Positions 56,279 through 64,000 are shown, counted from the first letter of the stretch. The stretch: DNA of 64,000 nucleotides from Myxococcales bacterium (GCA_016794365.1 JAEUKB010000040.1:38243-102242), one strand, 5' to 3'. The notes: generated from the letters alone by a model not told the origin. Numbers and translations: made by a program.

Positions 56279-57121
56279 ATGTCTTTTCCTTCCGCGCTCT
56301 TTCGCTTTTTGTCTAAGGCTTTTCTCGACGAACATCAGCAGGATCGCTGCGCCACGCTTCGCTTTGCGGATGCTGGGCACGGCTTCGATGTCTTCGGTCT
56401 GTCTCCCGATTGGGTGCAGGGGATGTTCGCGCTGTTTCAGCCGATCTATCAGCACTACTTTCGCGTCCAAAGTCACGGCATCGAAAACATTCCGAGCAGT
56501 GGTGCTGCGATCTTGGCTGCCAATCACAGTGGAATGCTTCCGATCGACGGAACCATGATCTACTGCGATGTCCTTCACAACAGCCAGCCCGCGCGGATTC
56601 CGCGTCCTGTCACCGATCACTTTGTCCCTTCCCTTCCGCTCATCAGCACGCTCTATGCTCGCTGCGGAACCGTCGGAGGAAGCAGAGGAAATGTCCACGC
56701 ACTCCTTTCACGCGGAGAGCTGATCTTGATCTTTCCTGAAGGCGTTCCAGGCATCGCCAAGCCCTTCCGTGAGCGCTATCAGCTTCGTCCGTTTCGCGTC
56801 GGTGTCGTAGAGATGGCCATCCGTCATCGCGTCCCGATCATTCCAGTTGCTGTGATTGGTGCAGAAGAGCAGTTTCCCCTGCGCATGCAGCTTCCGCTTC
56901 AGCTCTTTGGTGCTCCCTTTCTTCCTGTCAGTCCGATTCCGTTTCCGCTTCCGGTTCGCTATCACATTCACTACGGAGCCCCGATTTCGCTGTATGAAGG
57001 AACCAGCGCTTCCGATGCCGACAGCCCGCAGCTTGTTCAACAAGGAGCCGCGCAGGTTCAGCGTGCTGTCCAAGCGCTCATCGAACACGGACTGCGCACT
57101 CGCAAAGGACTCTTTACATGA
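56279..57121 (+). CDS. Membrane-associated acyltransferase (LPLAT/MGAT-like)
   Basis: A 280-residue acyltransferase of the PlsC superfamily. Block I is AANHSGMLPIDG, where His and Asp are set wider than in the classic HX4D, as in the MGAT-like branch; block III is LIFPEGVPG. A helical N-terminus precedes the domain and the C-terminal part has RYHIHYGAPISLYE. Relatives transfer acyl groups to lysophosphatidate, glycerolipids or other alcohols. ATG 56279 is chosen as the first Met of the conserved part; the frame upstream to 56225 overlaps the ferritin-like gene. The SDR gene overlaps by 4 nt downstream, so the products probably act together in lipid modification (inference). Confidence 0.8.
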   Translation: MSFPSALFRFLSKAFLDEHQQDRCATLRFADAGHGFDVFGLSPDWVQGMFALFQPIYQHYFRVQSHGIENIPSSGAAILAANHSGMLPIDGTMIYCDVLHNSQPARIPRPVTDHFVPSLPLISTLYARCGTVGGSRGNVHALLSRGELILIFPEGVPGIAKPFRERYQLRPFRVGVVEMAIRHRVPIIPVAVIGAEEQFPLRMQLPLQLFGAPFLPVSPIPFPLPVRYHIHYGAPISLYEGTSASDADSPQLVQQGAAQVQRAVQALIEHGLRTRKGLFT

Positions 57122-58056
57122 GCACCGCACTCATCACTGGAGCGACAACTCCCGTCGGTATTGCCATTGCAAAACAGCTCCTTGCGGATCGTGTGTTTGC
57201 GCACATTCTCGCGGTCGGAGCCGAGCCACCTGAAGAAGTGAAAGCCCTGTTTCCTACGTCCGGTGTCACCTATCTGCAAGCCGATCTGACCCATCCGCGC
57301 GCGCTACGGAATCTGCTGTTTGCACCTGCGGCATCGCATCAAGTGACGACCGTGATTCATACTGCGCTGCATCGTGCGGCCCAGCTCGGCGGACAGCGCG
57401 TCCATCAGCTCAACGTAGAGTCTACGCGAGAGCTGCTGCGGCTCTGTGAACAGCATCCCACCATCCGTCGCTTTGTGCTGCGCAGTCATGCAGAGATCTA
57501 TCGCGTTCGCGCCATCGAGCCCGAGATCTTGGATGAACGTCATCCGATCGATCTGTCAGCGGGTCTTCCGCAGTGGCTCCGCGATCGAGCAGAGGCCGAT
57601 CTGATCACCTGCGCAGCGATGGCTGTCTCACCGCTCCAGATCACGGTGCTGCGCTGTGCAGAGTGTCTGATTCCCGATGCAGGCAGTCAGCTCTTTGACT
57701 ATCTGTGCTCGCAGGTCTGTTTGCAGCCGCTCGGCTTTGATCCGATGCTCAACGTCTTGAGCTTGCCAGATCTCGCGCGAGCCTTTTCCTTGGCCGCCGC
57801 AAGTCCCGCACACGGTATTTTCAACATCGTGGGCCAAGACACCCTGCCGCTATCCGCCTTGATTCACAAATGGGGTCGCCTGCGCATTCCGCTTCCGTCT
57901 ACGCTCCTTGGTCCGCTCTACTGGCTGCGCAGCAAGACCCAAGGCACCGACTTCCGCTACGATCTCAATCGCTTCCGCTTTCACTTTAGCGCCATCATGG
58001 ATGGTCGTCTCGCAGCGCAGCAGCTTCACTACACCCCACAGCACGCAGCGTTTTAA
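57118..58056 (+). CDS. Extended SDR (epimerase-like) protein without the YxxxK pair
   Basis: A 312-residue NAD-binding protein of the extended short-chain dehydrogenase group. The nucleotide-binding loop is LITGATTPVGIAIAKQL, and NVESTRELL and FVLRSHAEIYR match positions of SDR strands and helices. The catalytic YxxxK expected about 20 residues later is not present; the region reads PQWLRDRAEADL. It may be non-catalytic or use other residues. The C-terminus has LNVLSLPDLARAF and GIFNIVG, as in NAD-dependent epimerases. Translation is coupled to the acyltransferase by a 4-nt overlap. Substrate unknown. Confidence 0.75.
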   Translation: MSTALITGATTPVGIAIAKQLLADRVFAHILAVGAEPPEEVKALFPTSGVTYLQADLTHPRALRNLLFAPAASHQVTTVIHTALHRAAQLGGQRVHQLNVESTRELLRLCEQHPTIRRFVLRSHAEIYRVRAIEPEILDERHPIDLSAGLPQWLRDRAEADLITCAAMAVSPLQITVLRCAECLIPDAGSQLFDYLCSQVCLQPLGFDPMLNVLSLPDLARAFSLAAASPAHGIFNIVGQDTLPLSALIHKWGRLRIPLPSTLLGPLYWLRSKTQGTDFRYDLNRFRFHFSAIMDGRLAAQQLHYTPQHAAF

Positions 58057-58072
58057 CAACTCGCAGCGCTCT

Positions 58073-58100
58073 GTCCGATTCAGTAGGTCCGATTCAGTAT
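58073..58100. repeat. 14-nt tandem duplication
   Basis: GTCCGATTCAGTAG (58073-58086) is followed directly by GTCCGATTCAGTAT (58087-58100). It lies 16 nt after the SDR stop codon. GTCCGATTC is also the core of the symporter tail repeat at 15801. Confidence 0.85.
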
Positions 58101-58143
58101 GTTCGCGATTTCCGCACCAAGCGAGTAGGATGCCCGCGCTTCT

Positions 58144-59421
58144 ATGATCCAGCGCTTGGTTCTTCTGCTTCGTGTCATCCTCAAGACCGCCGGTCGCGCA
58201 GCCTTTCAGCGTGTGGCCGTGCTGTATCTGGGAATCGGAATCGCCGTAGCGGTGCTCTTTTCCGGCAACGGAATGTCCGCTTCTGATGTCACCAGCATGA
58301 CAGCGTCCTCACCGCTGTTTCGCATCCTGCTCTGGGTGCTGTGGCTGCTGATTGCGACGCCCGGTGCGCAGGCTGTCATCAATGAGCCGTCTCTGTTTGT
58401 GCTCCGCTCGCTGCCCATTGCACGTCTTCACTTTGTGCTGCTGCACGGACTGCTCTTGCTTGTCTGTGAGCTACCTTGGCTGATTCTGTTTGCGCGCGGA
58501 GCAGGACTTGTCAGCGGACTGTCTGCGCTGGCCACCGCGATGTCTGCCCATGCGGTGATTGCAGCGAAGCGCAAGACGACACCACTTGTCCTGACAGCCC
58601 TGACTTGCGCAGTCCTGATTGTCGTTCCACTTCCAGCTTGGCTGACGCTTCCTATATCCATCGGAGCGCTCGCGCTGTCTCTTCCTACCGCGTTTGTGCT
58701 GGCTCCGCTTCAAGCCGCAAAGCCTGGTTCCCTGTCGCTGCGAGGCTCTGCGCTGTCCGCACTGTGCCAGACCTACTTTCTGTCCTTGTGGCGCGCTCAT
58801 GGCTCTCTGTTTGGCCGTGCGCTGTGGCTTCAAGCGCTGGGTGTTGCGATCGCAGCGCTCGCCATCCGCAACAATAACATCCTCACCGAGCGCACGCGCA
58901 GCACCGTCACTGTAGGCGTTCTGTCCGTCGTCCTGATGCTGACACTGTGTAGCTTTTCCGGTCCGATCTTGCGTACAGAACGACGAGCAGAGTGGCTCCT
59001 CATCATCTGTCGCGCCTCTGGTTCCTTGCGAGTGTCTGCGATGACGCTGCTTCTGTCTGGCTTGGGAGGACTGTTTGGCGTGCTGTTTGCGATTCCGCTT
59101 GGATTCTTCCTGGGATCGCACAGCCAGGCATTGCTTCGTCTGCTGACGCTCTGTCTGAGCGCTGGCATCACGATCGGAATGCTCGCAAGTGGGATCAGCA
59201 GGCTGACGCTGCGCGGCACGGAACAGGATCTCGATCGGCTCCTCATCGCACTGATTGTGACGCTGATGATGATAGGAATTGGAACGTGGATGCTGGGACC
59301 CTGGTCGATTCTGTGCTTCCTTCTGGGCGGACTGTGGCTGCTTACGCTCTCGATCTCGGTCACCAGTCCAGTGAGTCGCTGGCATCGACTACGCCGTGAG
59401 CGCGAACAAGGAGAGCCGTAA
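58144..59421 (+). CDS. ABC-type transporter membrane protein, probable exporter permease
   Basis: A 425-residue membrane protein with about 10-12 hydrophobic helices and few charged loops (for example LAVIRNNNIL-type and RTERRAEWLLI segments between helices). It is read as the permease of the ABC ATPase encoded 23 nt downstream. The region FSGPILRTERRAEWLL resembles the cytoplasmic coupling segment of heterogeneous exporter permeases, which diverge widely. Substrate unknown. The last codon and stop are followed by a 12-nt tandem duplication containing TAA and an AAGGAAAG ribosome binding site for the ATPase. Start at ATG 58144. Confidence 0.75.
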   Translation: MIQRLVLLLRVILKTAGRAAFQRVAVLYLGIGIAVAVLFSGNGMSASDVTSMTASSPLFRILLWVLWLLIATPGAQAVINEPSLFVLRSLPIARLHFVLLHGLLLLVCELPWLILFARGAGLVSGLSALATAMSAHAVIAAKRKTTPLVLTALTCAVLIVVPLPAWLTLPISIGALALSLPTAFVLAPLQAAKPGSLSLRGSALSALCQTYFLSLWRAHGSLFGRALWLQALGVAIAALAIRNNNILTERTRSTVTVGVLSVVLMLTLCSFSGPILRTERRAEWLLIICRASGSLRVSAMTLLLSGLGGLFGVLFAIPLGFFLGSHSQALLRLLTLCLSAGITIGMLASGISRLTLRGTEQDLDRLLIALIVTLMMIGIGTWMLGPWSILCFLLGGLWLLTLSISVTSPVSRWHRLRREREQGEP

Positions 59422-59441
59422 GGAAAGCCGTAAGGAAAGCC
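59418..59441. repeat. 12-nt tandem duplication carrying a stop codon and ribosome binding site
   Basis: GTAAGGAAAGCC is repeated exactly at 59418-59429 and 59430-59441. The first copy contains the TAA stop of the permease gene. Both copies contain AAGGAAAG, so the ATPase ATG at 59445 has two upstream ribosome-binding-like sequences. Confidence 0.9.
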
Positions 59442-59444
59442 GTC

Positions 59445-60095
59445 ATGTCGATTGAGCTGACAAACATTCACAAGCGACTCGGTGATCGCGAAGTCCTACG
59501 CGGCGTTTCCTTGTCGATCCCAAGCGGACAAGTGGTGGTGATCCTGGGTCCAAACGGCAGCGGAAAGTCCACGCTGCTGAAGATCGTGGCCGGAATCTGG
59601 GAACCAGATCAGGGTCAAGTGCGGATTCATGGCAGCGATCTGTCTAACGGAGGAACCGCCGCCCGAGCCCTGCTTGGTTATGTTCCCGATACCTCTGATC
59701 CGCTGCCCGAGCTGCTCGTGTCCGAGCTGTGTTCACTGGTCAGCGCGCTCAAACAGGCACCGCTTCCGTCCATCGCGCAACAGCAGCAGCTTGGCGTGCA
59801 TTCCTACTGGCATCAGAAAATGGGAACGCTGTCGTTTGGTCAGCGCAAGCGCGCGTGTCTGCTCGCCGCCTTGATTGGGAATCCCAAGCTGCTCATCTTG
59901 GATGAGCCCAGCAACGGAATCGATCCAGAAGGAATCGCCATGATCGGTGACGTGATTGCCACGCAGAGACAGCGCGGCACCGCCATCATCGTATCCACCA
60001 ACGATCAGCCGTTTACTGCGTCGCTGGCGGGCCGTCCGCTGCGCATTTCGGAAGGAGTCCTGATCGACGCGACACTGGCTCCTTCCGATTCCTGA
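59445..60095 (+). CDS. ABC transporter ATPase subunit
   Basis: A 216-residue ATP-binding protein. Walker A is GPNGSGKST (about 35-43), the signature is LSFGQRKRACLLAAL, and Walker B is LLILDEPSNGIDPEG. The H-loop position reads STND rather than the usual His, so the switch residue may be missing. Short for the family (usually 220-310), without a C-terminal regulatory domain. It forms an exporter with the permease encoded just upstream (inference from adjacency). The gene ends 151 nt from the convergent hbd gene, with a terminator-like palindrome between them. Confidence 0.87.
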   Translation: MSIELTNIHKRLGDREVLRGVSLSIPSGQVVVILGPNGSGKSTLLKIVAGIWEPDQGQVRIHGSDLSNGGTAARALLGYVPDTSDPLPELLVSELCSLVSALKQAPLPSIAQQQQLGVHSYWHQKMGTLSFGQRKRACLLAALIGNPKLLILDEPSNGIDPEGIAMIGDVIATQRQRGTAIIVSTNDQPFTASLAGRPLRISEGVLIDATLAPSDS

Positions 60096-60156
60096 CTACA
60101 CTCCGTCCACTCCCAAACCTGCACATTTCGTCGTGGGGCCCCGCTACCCTACGAGA

Positions 60157-60188
60157 CTTTTTCCGTCCCGCAGGCGGTCCGAAAAAAG
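60157..60188. terminator. Candidate bidirectional terminator
   Basis: CTTTTTCCG (60157-60165) and CGAAAAAAG (60180-60188) pair with one mismatch around a GC-rich centre, giving a T-run on each strand in its own downstream direction. It sits between the rightward ABC ATPase gene and the leftward hbd gene. Confidence 0.45.
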
Positions 60189-60245
60189 CTCTCCGGTCGC
60201 CCCCACGCTCAGTTCTCAATCCGTTGGTTTCGGAATGGACAGAGG

Positions 60246-61103
60246 TTAGTACTTGTAGAAGCCGCGTCCGCTCTTGCGACCGAGCCAGCCCGCCGCAACG
60301 TAGCTGCGCAGAAGCGGAGCCGGACGGTACTTCGGATCTCCCAGCTCGCGATGCAGCACTTCCGCAATCGCCAGCACCGTATCAAGCCCGATCAAGTCCG
60401 CAAGCTGGAGCGGTCCCATCGGATGATTGAGTCCCAGCTTGACTCCCTTGTCGATGTCTTCCGCGCTTCCCAGTCCTTCCGACAGCGCAAAGCACGCTTC
60501 GTTCAGCATCGGAATCAGGATGCGATTGACGATGAAGCCCGGTACATCGCGCGCCGTCACCAGCTCCTTCCCGAGCGCTTGCCCAAGCTGGAGCGTCGCT
60601 TGATAGGTTGCATCGCTCGTCGCCAGACCACGAATGATCTCGCACAGCGTCATCAGCGGCACCGGGTTCATAAAGTGCATTCCGATGACTTGCTCGGGAC
60701 GCTTGGTCTTGCTCGCCAGCAGCGTGATCGAGATCGACGACGTGTTGGTTGCCAAGATCGCCGACGGCTTGGCCACTTCATCGATCTGCACAAAGATCTT
60801 CTGCTTCAGCTCTTGATTTTCCGTCGCGGCTTCCACAATGAAGTCACAGTCCGCCAGCGCGGCATAGCTGCCTGCCGTCACAATGTTCGCCAGCGTCGCG
60901 TCTCGCTTTTCGGCGCTCAGCTTGCCTTTATCGACCAGCTTGCCGAGCGTCACCGCCATCTTGGCTTTGCCTTTGGCCGCAGTCTCATCGTCGCGGTCCA
61001 GAAGCACCACCGACACGCCACGCTCTGCTGCCACCTGCGCGATGCCCGCCCCCATCTGACCAGCACCGACGATACCTAGCTTGGAAATCGCACGTTCGCT
61101 CAT
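60246..61103 (-). CDS. hbd: 3-hydroxybutyryl-CoA dehydrogenase
   Basis: A 285-residue NAD(P)-dependent oxidoreductase interconverting acetoacetyl-CoA and 3-hydroxybutyryl-CoA. The Rossmann motif is GAGQMGAG (13-20), the catalytic segment is [11 protein letters not shown], and the C-terminal domain contains [17 protein letters not shown] and [22 protein letters not shown], quoted in part as [15 protein letters not shown]. Length fits the family (about 282). The start at 61103 begins at the conserved [13 protein letters not shown]. It lies 98 nt downstream of thlA on the same strand, with a hairpin between them. Together they interconvert acetyl-CoA and 3-hydroxybutyryl-CoA, as in butyrate/PHB metabolism or fatty-acid oxidation. 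Confidence 0.93.
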   Translation of the reverse strand: MSERAISKLGIVGAGQMGAGIAQVAAERGVSVVLLDRDDETAAKGKAKMAVTLGKLVDKGKLSAEKRDATLANIVTAGSYAALADCDFIVEAATENQELKQKIFVQIDEVAKPSAILATNTSSISITLLASKTKRPEQVIGMHFMNPVPLMTLCEIIRGLATSDATYQATLQLGQALGKELVTARDVPGFIVNRILIPMLNEACFALSEGLGSAEDIDKGVKLGLNHPMGPLQLADLIGLDTVLAIAEVLHRELGDPKYRPAPLLRSYVAAGWLGRKSGRGFYKY

Positions 61104-61157
61104 CTGCCCTTGGTTCCTTTTTCTGAAATAACCAGCGAACACCCATCACCGTCGCGT

Positions 61158-61187
61158 GGCGGAACCCAAGACCAGCCTGGGTCCGCC
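61158..61187 (-). promoter_or_regulatory. Intercistronic hairpin between thlA and hbd
   Basis: On the minus strand a stem of about 10 bp with one bulge forms from GGCGGACCCA and TGGGTTCCGCC, starting 15 nt after the thlA stop. No T-run follows, so it is more likely a partial terminator or mRNA-processing element than a full terminator. Confidence 0.45.
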
Positions 61188-61201
61188 CGGCGCAGGTGCT
61201 G

Positions 61202-62398
61202 TTAGCGCTCGACCGTCAGAGCAATGCCTTCGCCGCCGCCAATGCACAGCGATACGACGCCTTTGTGCTGGTCCTCTCGCACCAGGCTATACAGCAGCGT
61301 CACCAGCAGACGGCACCCCGACGCACCGATGGGATGACCCAGCGCAATCGCACCACCGAGCGGATTCACCTTGTCCGCCGACAGCCCGAGGATCTGGTTG
61401 TTCGCCAGCGCCACGACCGCAAACGCTTCGTTGATCTCATAGTGATCCACGTCGCTCGTTTGCCAGCCCGCTCGCTTCAGCGCCTTTTCCATCGCATAGG
61501 CCGGTGCCGTCGTAAACCACGCCGGTTCCTGCGCATGCTGTCCCCACGAACGAATCCGCGCGAGCGGCGAAAGTCCTCGTCTCGCCGCCTCTTCCGCAGA
61601 CATCAGCACCACCGCCGCTGCACCGTCGTTGATGCTCGATGCATTGCCCGCAGTGACGGTACCGTCCTTTTCAAAGGCCGGACGCAGCGTCGCCAGCTTG
61701 GCCGCATCCGAGCCACGCGCCGGACCTTCATCGCGAGAGACCACCTTGGCTGGTCCCTTCTTCTGCGGAATCTCGACGGGAATGATCTCTGCGTCGAACT
61801 TGCCAGCCGCTTGCGCGCTCTGGGCCCGACGATACGACTCCGCCGCGTAGGCATCTTGGCTCTGGCGATCGATCTTTTTGTCACGCGCACACACTTCCGC
61901 CGCCGAGCCCATGTGGAAGTTGTTGTACGGATCCCACAGACCATCGAAGATCATGCCGTCGGTGGCCTGCTGATGACCCATGCGGAATCCGCCCCGCGCG
62001 GTCAGCAGGTAATACGGCACATTCGACATCGATTCCATGCCGCCAGCGACGGCAATTTCGACTTCACCCAGGGCAATCGACTGCGCCGCCACGATCACCG
62101 CTTTGAGTCCCGAGCCACAGACCTTGTTCAGCGTCTGACACGGAACTGCCGTCGGAATGCCAGCCTTGATCGATGCCTGACGAGCCGGTGCTTGGCCAAT
62201 TCCCGCTTGCAGCACACAGCCCATCGTCACTTCACCGACCTCGCTGGGGCTGACCCCGGCGCGGCTGAGTGCAGCCTTGATGGCGACGGCACCCAGGTCC
62301 GGCGCAGTCACTTGCGCAAGCTCACCCGCAAACGCGCCAATCGGGGTACGAGCGGCGGAAACAATTACAACCTCACGGCCTAGTGCCGAAGCTGTCAT
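61202..62398 (-). CDS. thlA: Acetyl-CoA acetyltransferase (thiolase)
   Basis: A 398-residue biosynthetic-type thiolase condensing two acetyl-CoA to acetoacetyl-CoA. The nucleophile is C94 in NKVCGSGLKAV, the catalytic His is H355 in GGAIALGHPIGASGCR, and the second Cys is C385 in CIGGGEG. EINEAFAVVAL and GNASSINDGAAAVVL also match. Length is normal (about 390-400). AAGGAG lies 7 nt before the ATG. Upstream are a -10-like TATGAT and a 10-bp inverted repeat. It heads the thlA-hbd unit. Confidence 0.94.
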   Translation of the reverse strand: MTASALGREVVIVSAARTPIGAFAGELAQVTAPDLGAVAIKAALSRAGVSPSEVGEVTMGCVLQAGIGQAPARQASIKAGIPTAVPCQTLNKVCGSGLKAVIVAAQSIALGEVEIAVAGGMESMSNVPYYLLTARGGFRMGHQQATDGMIFDGLWDPYNNFHMGSAAEVCARDKKIDRQSQDAYAAESYRRAQSAQAAGKFDAEIIPVEIPQKKGPAKVVSRDEGPARGSDAAKLATLRPAFEKDGTVTAGNASSINDGAAAVVLMSAEEAARRGLSPLARIRSWGQHAQEPAWFTTAPAYAMEKALKRAGWQTSDVDHYEINEAFAVVALANNQILGLSADKVNPLGGAIALGHPIGASGCRLLVTLLYSLVREDQHKGVVSLCIGGGEGIALTVER

Positions 62399-62429
62399 GA
62401 AAGGACTCCTTGTGGTCTTTGCTGTTGAA

Positions 62430-62435
62430 TCATAC
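62430..62435 (-). promoter_or_regulatory. -10-like element of the thlA promoter
   Basis: The minus strand reads TATGAT (5 of 6 matches to TATAAT) here, 31 nt upstream of the thlA ATG. The -35 position (17 nt further) reads TCGCCC, a poor match, which would suit an activator-dependent promoter. Confidence 0.45.
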
Positions 62436-62496
62436 GCGATCTGGCTTATGCGGGCGACGCTGCGACGGTCTATCGAGGAATCAAGCCTTTGCGATG

Positions 62497-62529
62497 CAAA
62501 TATTAGGCATCGGATACGACTAATATTTG
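62497..62529. promoter_or_regulatory. Inverted repeat CAAATATTAG/CTAATATTTG upstream of thlA
   Basis: A perfect 10-bp inverted repeat (62497-62506 and 62520-62529) has a 13-nt spacer, the same as the AATAAGAG palindromes. It lies 98-131 nt upstream of the thlA start and 61 nt or more beyond the -10 box. It could be an activator or repressor site for thlA. Confidence 0.55.
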
Positions 62530-62659
62530 GTGTGCCGTGAAGTCAGTTCCTGCATGTCGCACATCAGGCTGGTTCGATCTGTGTGACCAATCGGTCCGCC
62601 CGCAATCAGGGTCCGATCAGCCGCATTGATCTTCAGCCGGTTCGTTAGCTGGTTCGTCG

Positions 62660-62977
62660 CTAGCCTTTGGACTGATAGCAAGCGCGATCCGCGTGGCAGT
62701 CGCTGCTGTGAGCGATCGCACCATCGGGACCAGCGCATTCCATCGTCGCAAGGCACCAGTAGACTGCGGTGCCAGACAGGGCAGCGATCGCAGAGACTGG
62801 CTCGCCGTCGCTCCCTTCTATCGCTGAAAAGGCCAGCTTGCTTCGCAGCTTACGGCACAGAAGAAACGCACTGTCTTCTTCCAGCGAAGCGCCCGACACA
62901 ATCGGCAGCTTCCCTGACGAAGAAGACGACAAAACCAATGGATCGCCCGCAGACTGACTACCTGGCATTTGCGTCAC
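62660..62977 (-). CDS. Small Cys-containing hypothetical protein
   Basis: A 105-residue frame with a GTG start at 62977, preceded by GGTAGG. The N-terminal 35 residues are Ser/Pro/Gly-rich and lack a signal peptide. The C-terminal half is more conserved-looking: VYWCLATMECAGPDGAIAHS, then SDCHADRACYQSKG, with five Cys in total. This C-x-G-P-D and DCH...CY arrangement resembles small proteins seen in myxobacteria (from memory, unverified). Function unknown. It lies between thlA and a divergent lipoprotein gene. Confidence 0.45.
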   Translation of the reverse strand: MTQMPGSQSAGDPLVLSSSSSGKLPIVSGASLEEDSAFLLCRKLRSKLAFSAIEGSDGEPVSAIAALSGTAVYWCLATMECAGPDGAIAHSSDCHADRACYQSKG

Positions 62978-63078
62978 AACCTACCACAAGAAATTGTCTT
63001 GTGCGCACCTGGACTTAGCGCAGCCAGCCGCACCGCGTCAGAGACGTGTGCTACCGTCCCCGGTGAGGTTTTTCAGGC

Positions 63079-63825
63079 ATGCGGACACGACGGCTTTGGG
63101 GACAGGCATTACAGCTCGGAACAGTGGCCGTTCTGACCACAACACTTGCGGGCTGCGATCTGATGCGGATGGTTCGCGATACCTCCGAAGGCATCAAGGA
63201 AACCAACACCCAGCTTCGGGAAGCGAGTGGTCTGATTCGTCAGTCGGGGCAGGTCATCGGTCAAGCGTCCGAATCGATGGCCAAGATGCAGCCGAGCCTC
63301 GACAACGTCGCGAACCTGGATGCGTCGATGAAGCAGCTTGCCGATATGAAAGGCTCGATGGACAAGCTGGCGGCGATGCAGCCTTCGTTTGAAGCGATGG
63401 CGCGCAACATGCACGATCTGGCGGCGATGCGTCCGGCGATGGAACAGATGGCAACGCTCGGTCCGCAGATGCAGTCTCTTGCGAGCCTGCGTGGCACGAT
63501 GGGAGACGTGGCATCGCTGCGTCCCACCCTGCAAGCAGTGGCGGACCTGAAGCAGCCGATGGACAACCTGACCAAGCTGGCCGATCCGATGAATCGCGTG
63601 TCGCGACTGGAAGGACCGCTCGAAAAGACCGCCGGACTGGTGGCACCGATGAACACGCTGGCCGCACAGGTCGATGGCATCGAAAAAGCGCAGCAGAATG
63701 CGGTGTGGCTGGCGCTGCTTGGACTGACGGGCTGGACGCTCGCGACCGCAACGGGAGCAGGCATCGGCGTCTACTTCGGAAACCGGCTCGCCAACCGCCG
63801 CCGCAGCGAAGCCCAGCGCGCGTAA
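63079..63825 (+). CDS. Lipoprotein built on ~11-residue helical repeats, with C-terminal membrane helix
   Basis: A 248-residue protein. The signal MRTRRLWGQALQLGTVAVL ends in lipobox TLAGC (Cys 26). From about residue 65 to 200 the sequence repeats a pattern of about 11 residues with Pro-Met/Leu and Leu-Ala at fixed places (RPAMEQMATLG, PQMQSLASLR, PTLQAVADLK, QPMDNLTKLAD, PMNRVSRLEG), roughly twelve units, predicted helical with hendecad-like packing. A hydrophobic helix (about 212-235) and a basic tail (RLANRRRSEAQRA) follow. The lipid anchor at one end and a membrane helix at the other suggest it links membranes or folds back on one. Function unknown. Confidence 0.7.
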   Translation: MRTRRLWGQALQLGTVAVLTTTLAGCDLMRMVRDTSEGIKETNTQLREASGLIRQSGQVIGQASESMAKMQPSLDNVANLDASMKQLADMKGSMDKLAAMQPSFEAMARNMHDLAAMRPAMEQMATLGPQMQSLASLRGTMGDVASLRPTLQAVADLKQPMDNLTKLADPMNRVSRLEGPLEKTAGLVAPMNTLAAQVDGIEKAQQNAVWLALLGLTGWTLATATGAGIGVYFGNRLANRRRSEAQRA

Positions 63826-63844
63826 AGAATCCCCCAAAAAACAG

Positions 63845-64000
63845 ACTCCTTTCGGACTCCTTTTGGACTCCTTTCGGACTCCTTTCGGACTCCTTTCGGA
63901 CTCCTTTCGGACTCCTTTCGGACTCCTTTCGGACTCCTTTCGGACTCCTTTCGGACTCCTTTCGGACTCCTTTCGGACTCCTTTCGGACTCCTTTCGGAC
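63845..64000. repeat. 11-nt tandem array running off the window
   Basis: The unit ACTCCTTTCGG is repeated about 14 times from 63845 to the window end; the second unit has TTTTGG. Units abut with no spacers. It starts 19 nt after the lipoprotein stop. On the minus strand each unit contains AAAGGAG. Confidence 0.95.

Noticed and set aside
63845..64000. Repeat array resembling CRISPR or a coding repeat
   Set aside because: Unit is 11 nt with no spacers, and 11 is not a multiple of 3, so it is a simple satellite.

Overview
The window looks like chromosomal DNA of a myxobacterium-type organism (Myxococcota). This rests on family content, not on a marker gene: a PilZ protein of the Myxococcus-type TIGR02266 group, two DUF4388 proteins, a DUF6178 protein, FG-GAP, WD40 and propeller lipoproteins, several hybrid histidine kinases and many lipobox proteins. 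GC content is fairly high and genes are packed on both strands, with frequent 4-nt ATGA overlaps. No rRNA, tRNA, CRISPR array, integrase or transposase was seen.

Layout. 0-11.9 kb (+): a gene tail, an XdhC/MocA-like molybdenum cofactor pair, a coiled-coil membrane protein, a propeller lipoprotein, glycogen synthase, an orphan MlaF-like ATPase, a YggS-type PLP protein and an agmatinase-family ureohydrolase. 12-18 kb: a MASE1-CHASE hybrid kinase, a DAACS-type symporter and an exported class-A-type serine hydrolase. 18-21.3 kb (-): mdh-sucC-sucD. 21.5-24.5 kb (+): two exported proteins and a FAD monooxygenase. 24.6-33.4 kb: DUF4403, PilZ, DUF6178, DUF4388/J-like, RNase HII, BolA and a degenerate Fic protein. 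33.5-45.4 kb: a WD40 protein, several lipoproteins, a LarA-like protein and a three-gene bacterial microcompartment (BMC) satellite operon (two EutN/CcmL pentamer proteins plus a class II aldolase). 45.4-53 kb: an M20 amidohydrolase and signalling genes, including a hybrid kinase split by a ~1 kb insertion. 53-60 kb: recJ, an exported ferritin-like protein, an acyltransferase/SDR pair and an ABC exporter pair. 60.2-64 kb: hbd and thlA, a small Cys-rich protein, a lipoprotein built on ~11-residue repeats and a satellite array running off the window.

The most notable items are: (1) the BMC satellite operon, whose aldolase has a candidate encapsulation tail and an Asn where class II aldolases usually have the third zinc His; (2) the insertion in the hybrid kinase gene, flanked by a 12-bp direct repeat, whose removal restores the receiver frame exactly; (3) a family of palindromes with arms AATAAGAG/CTCTTATT and a constant 13-nt spacer, three copies here, one inside a kinase gene, plus a related one upstream of thlA; (4) short tandem duplications, many at gene ends and several copying a stop codon or ribosome binding site.

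Central metabolism (TCA cycle, glycogen, C4 acyl-CoA) lies between envelope and signalling genes. Operon calls rest on overlaps and spacing only. Function assignments come from remembered family motifs, not database searches.
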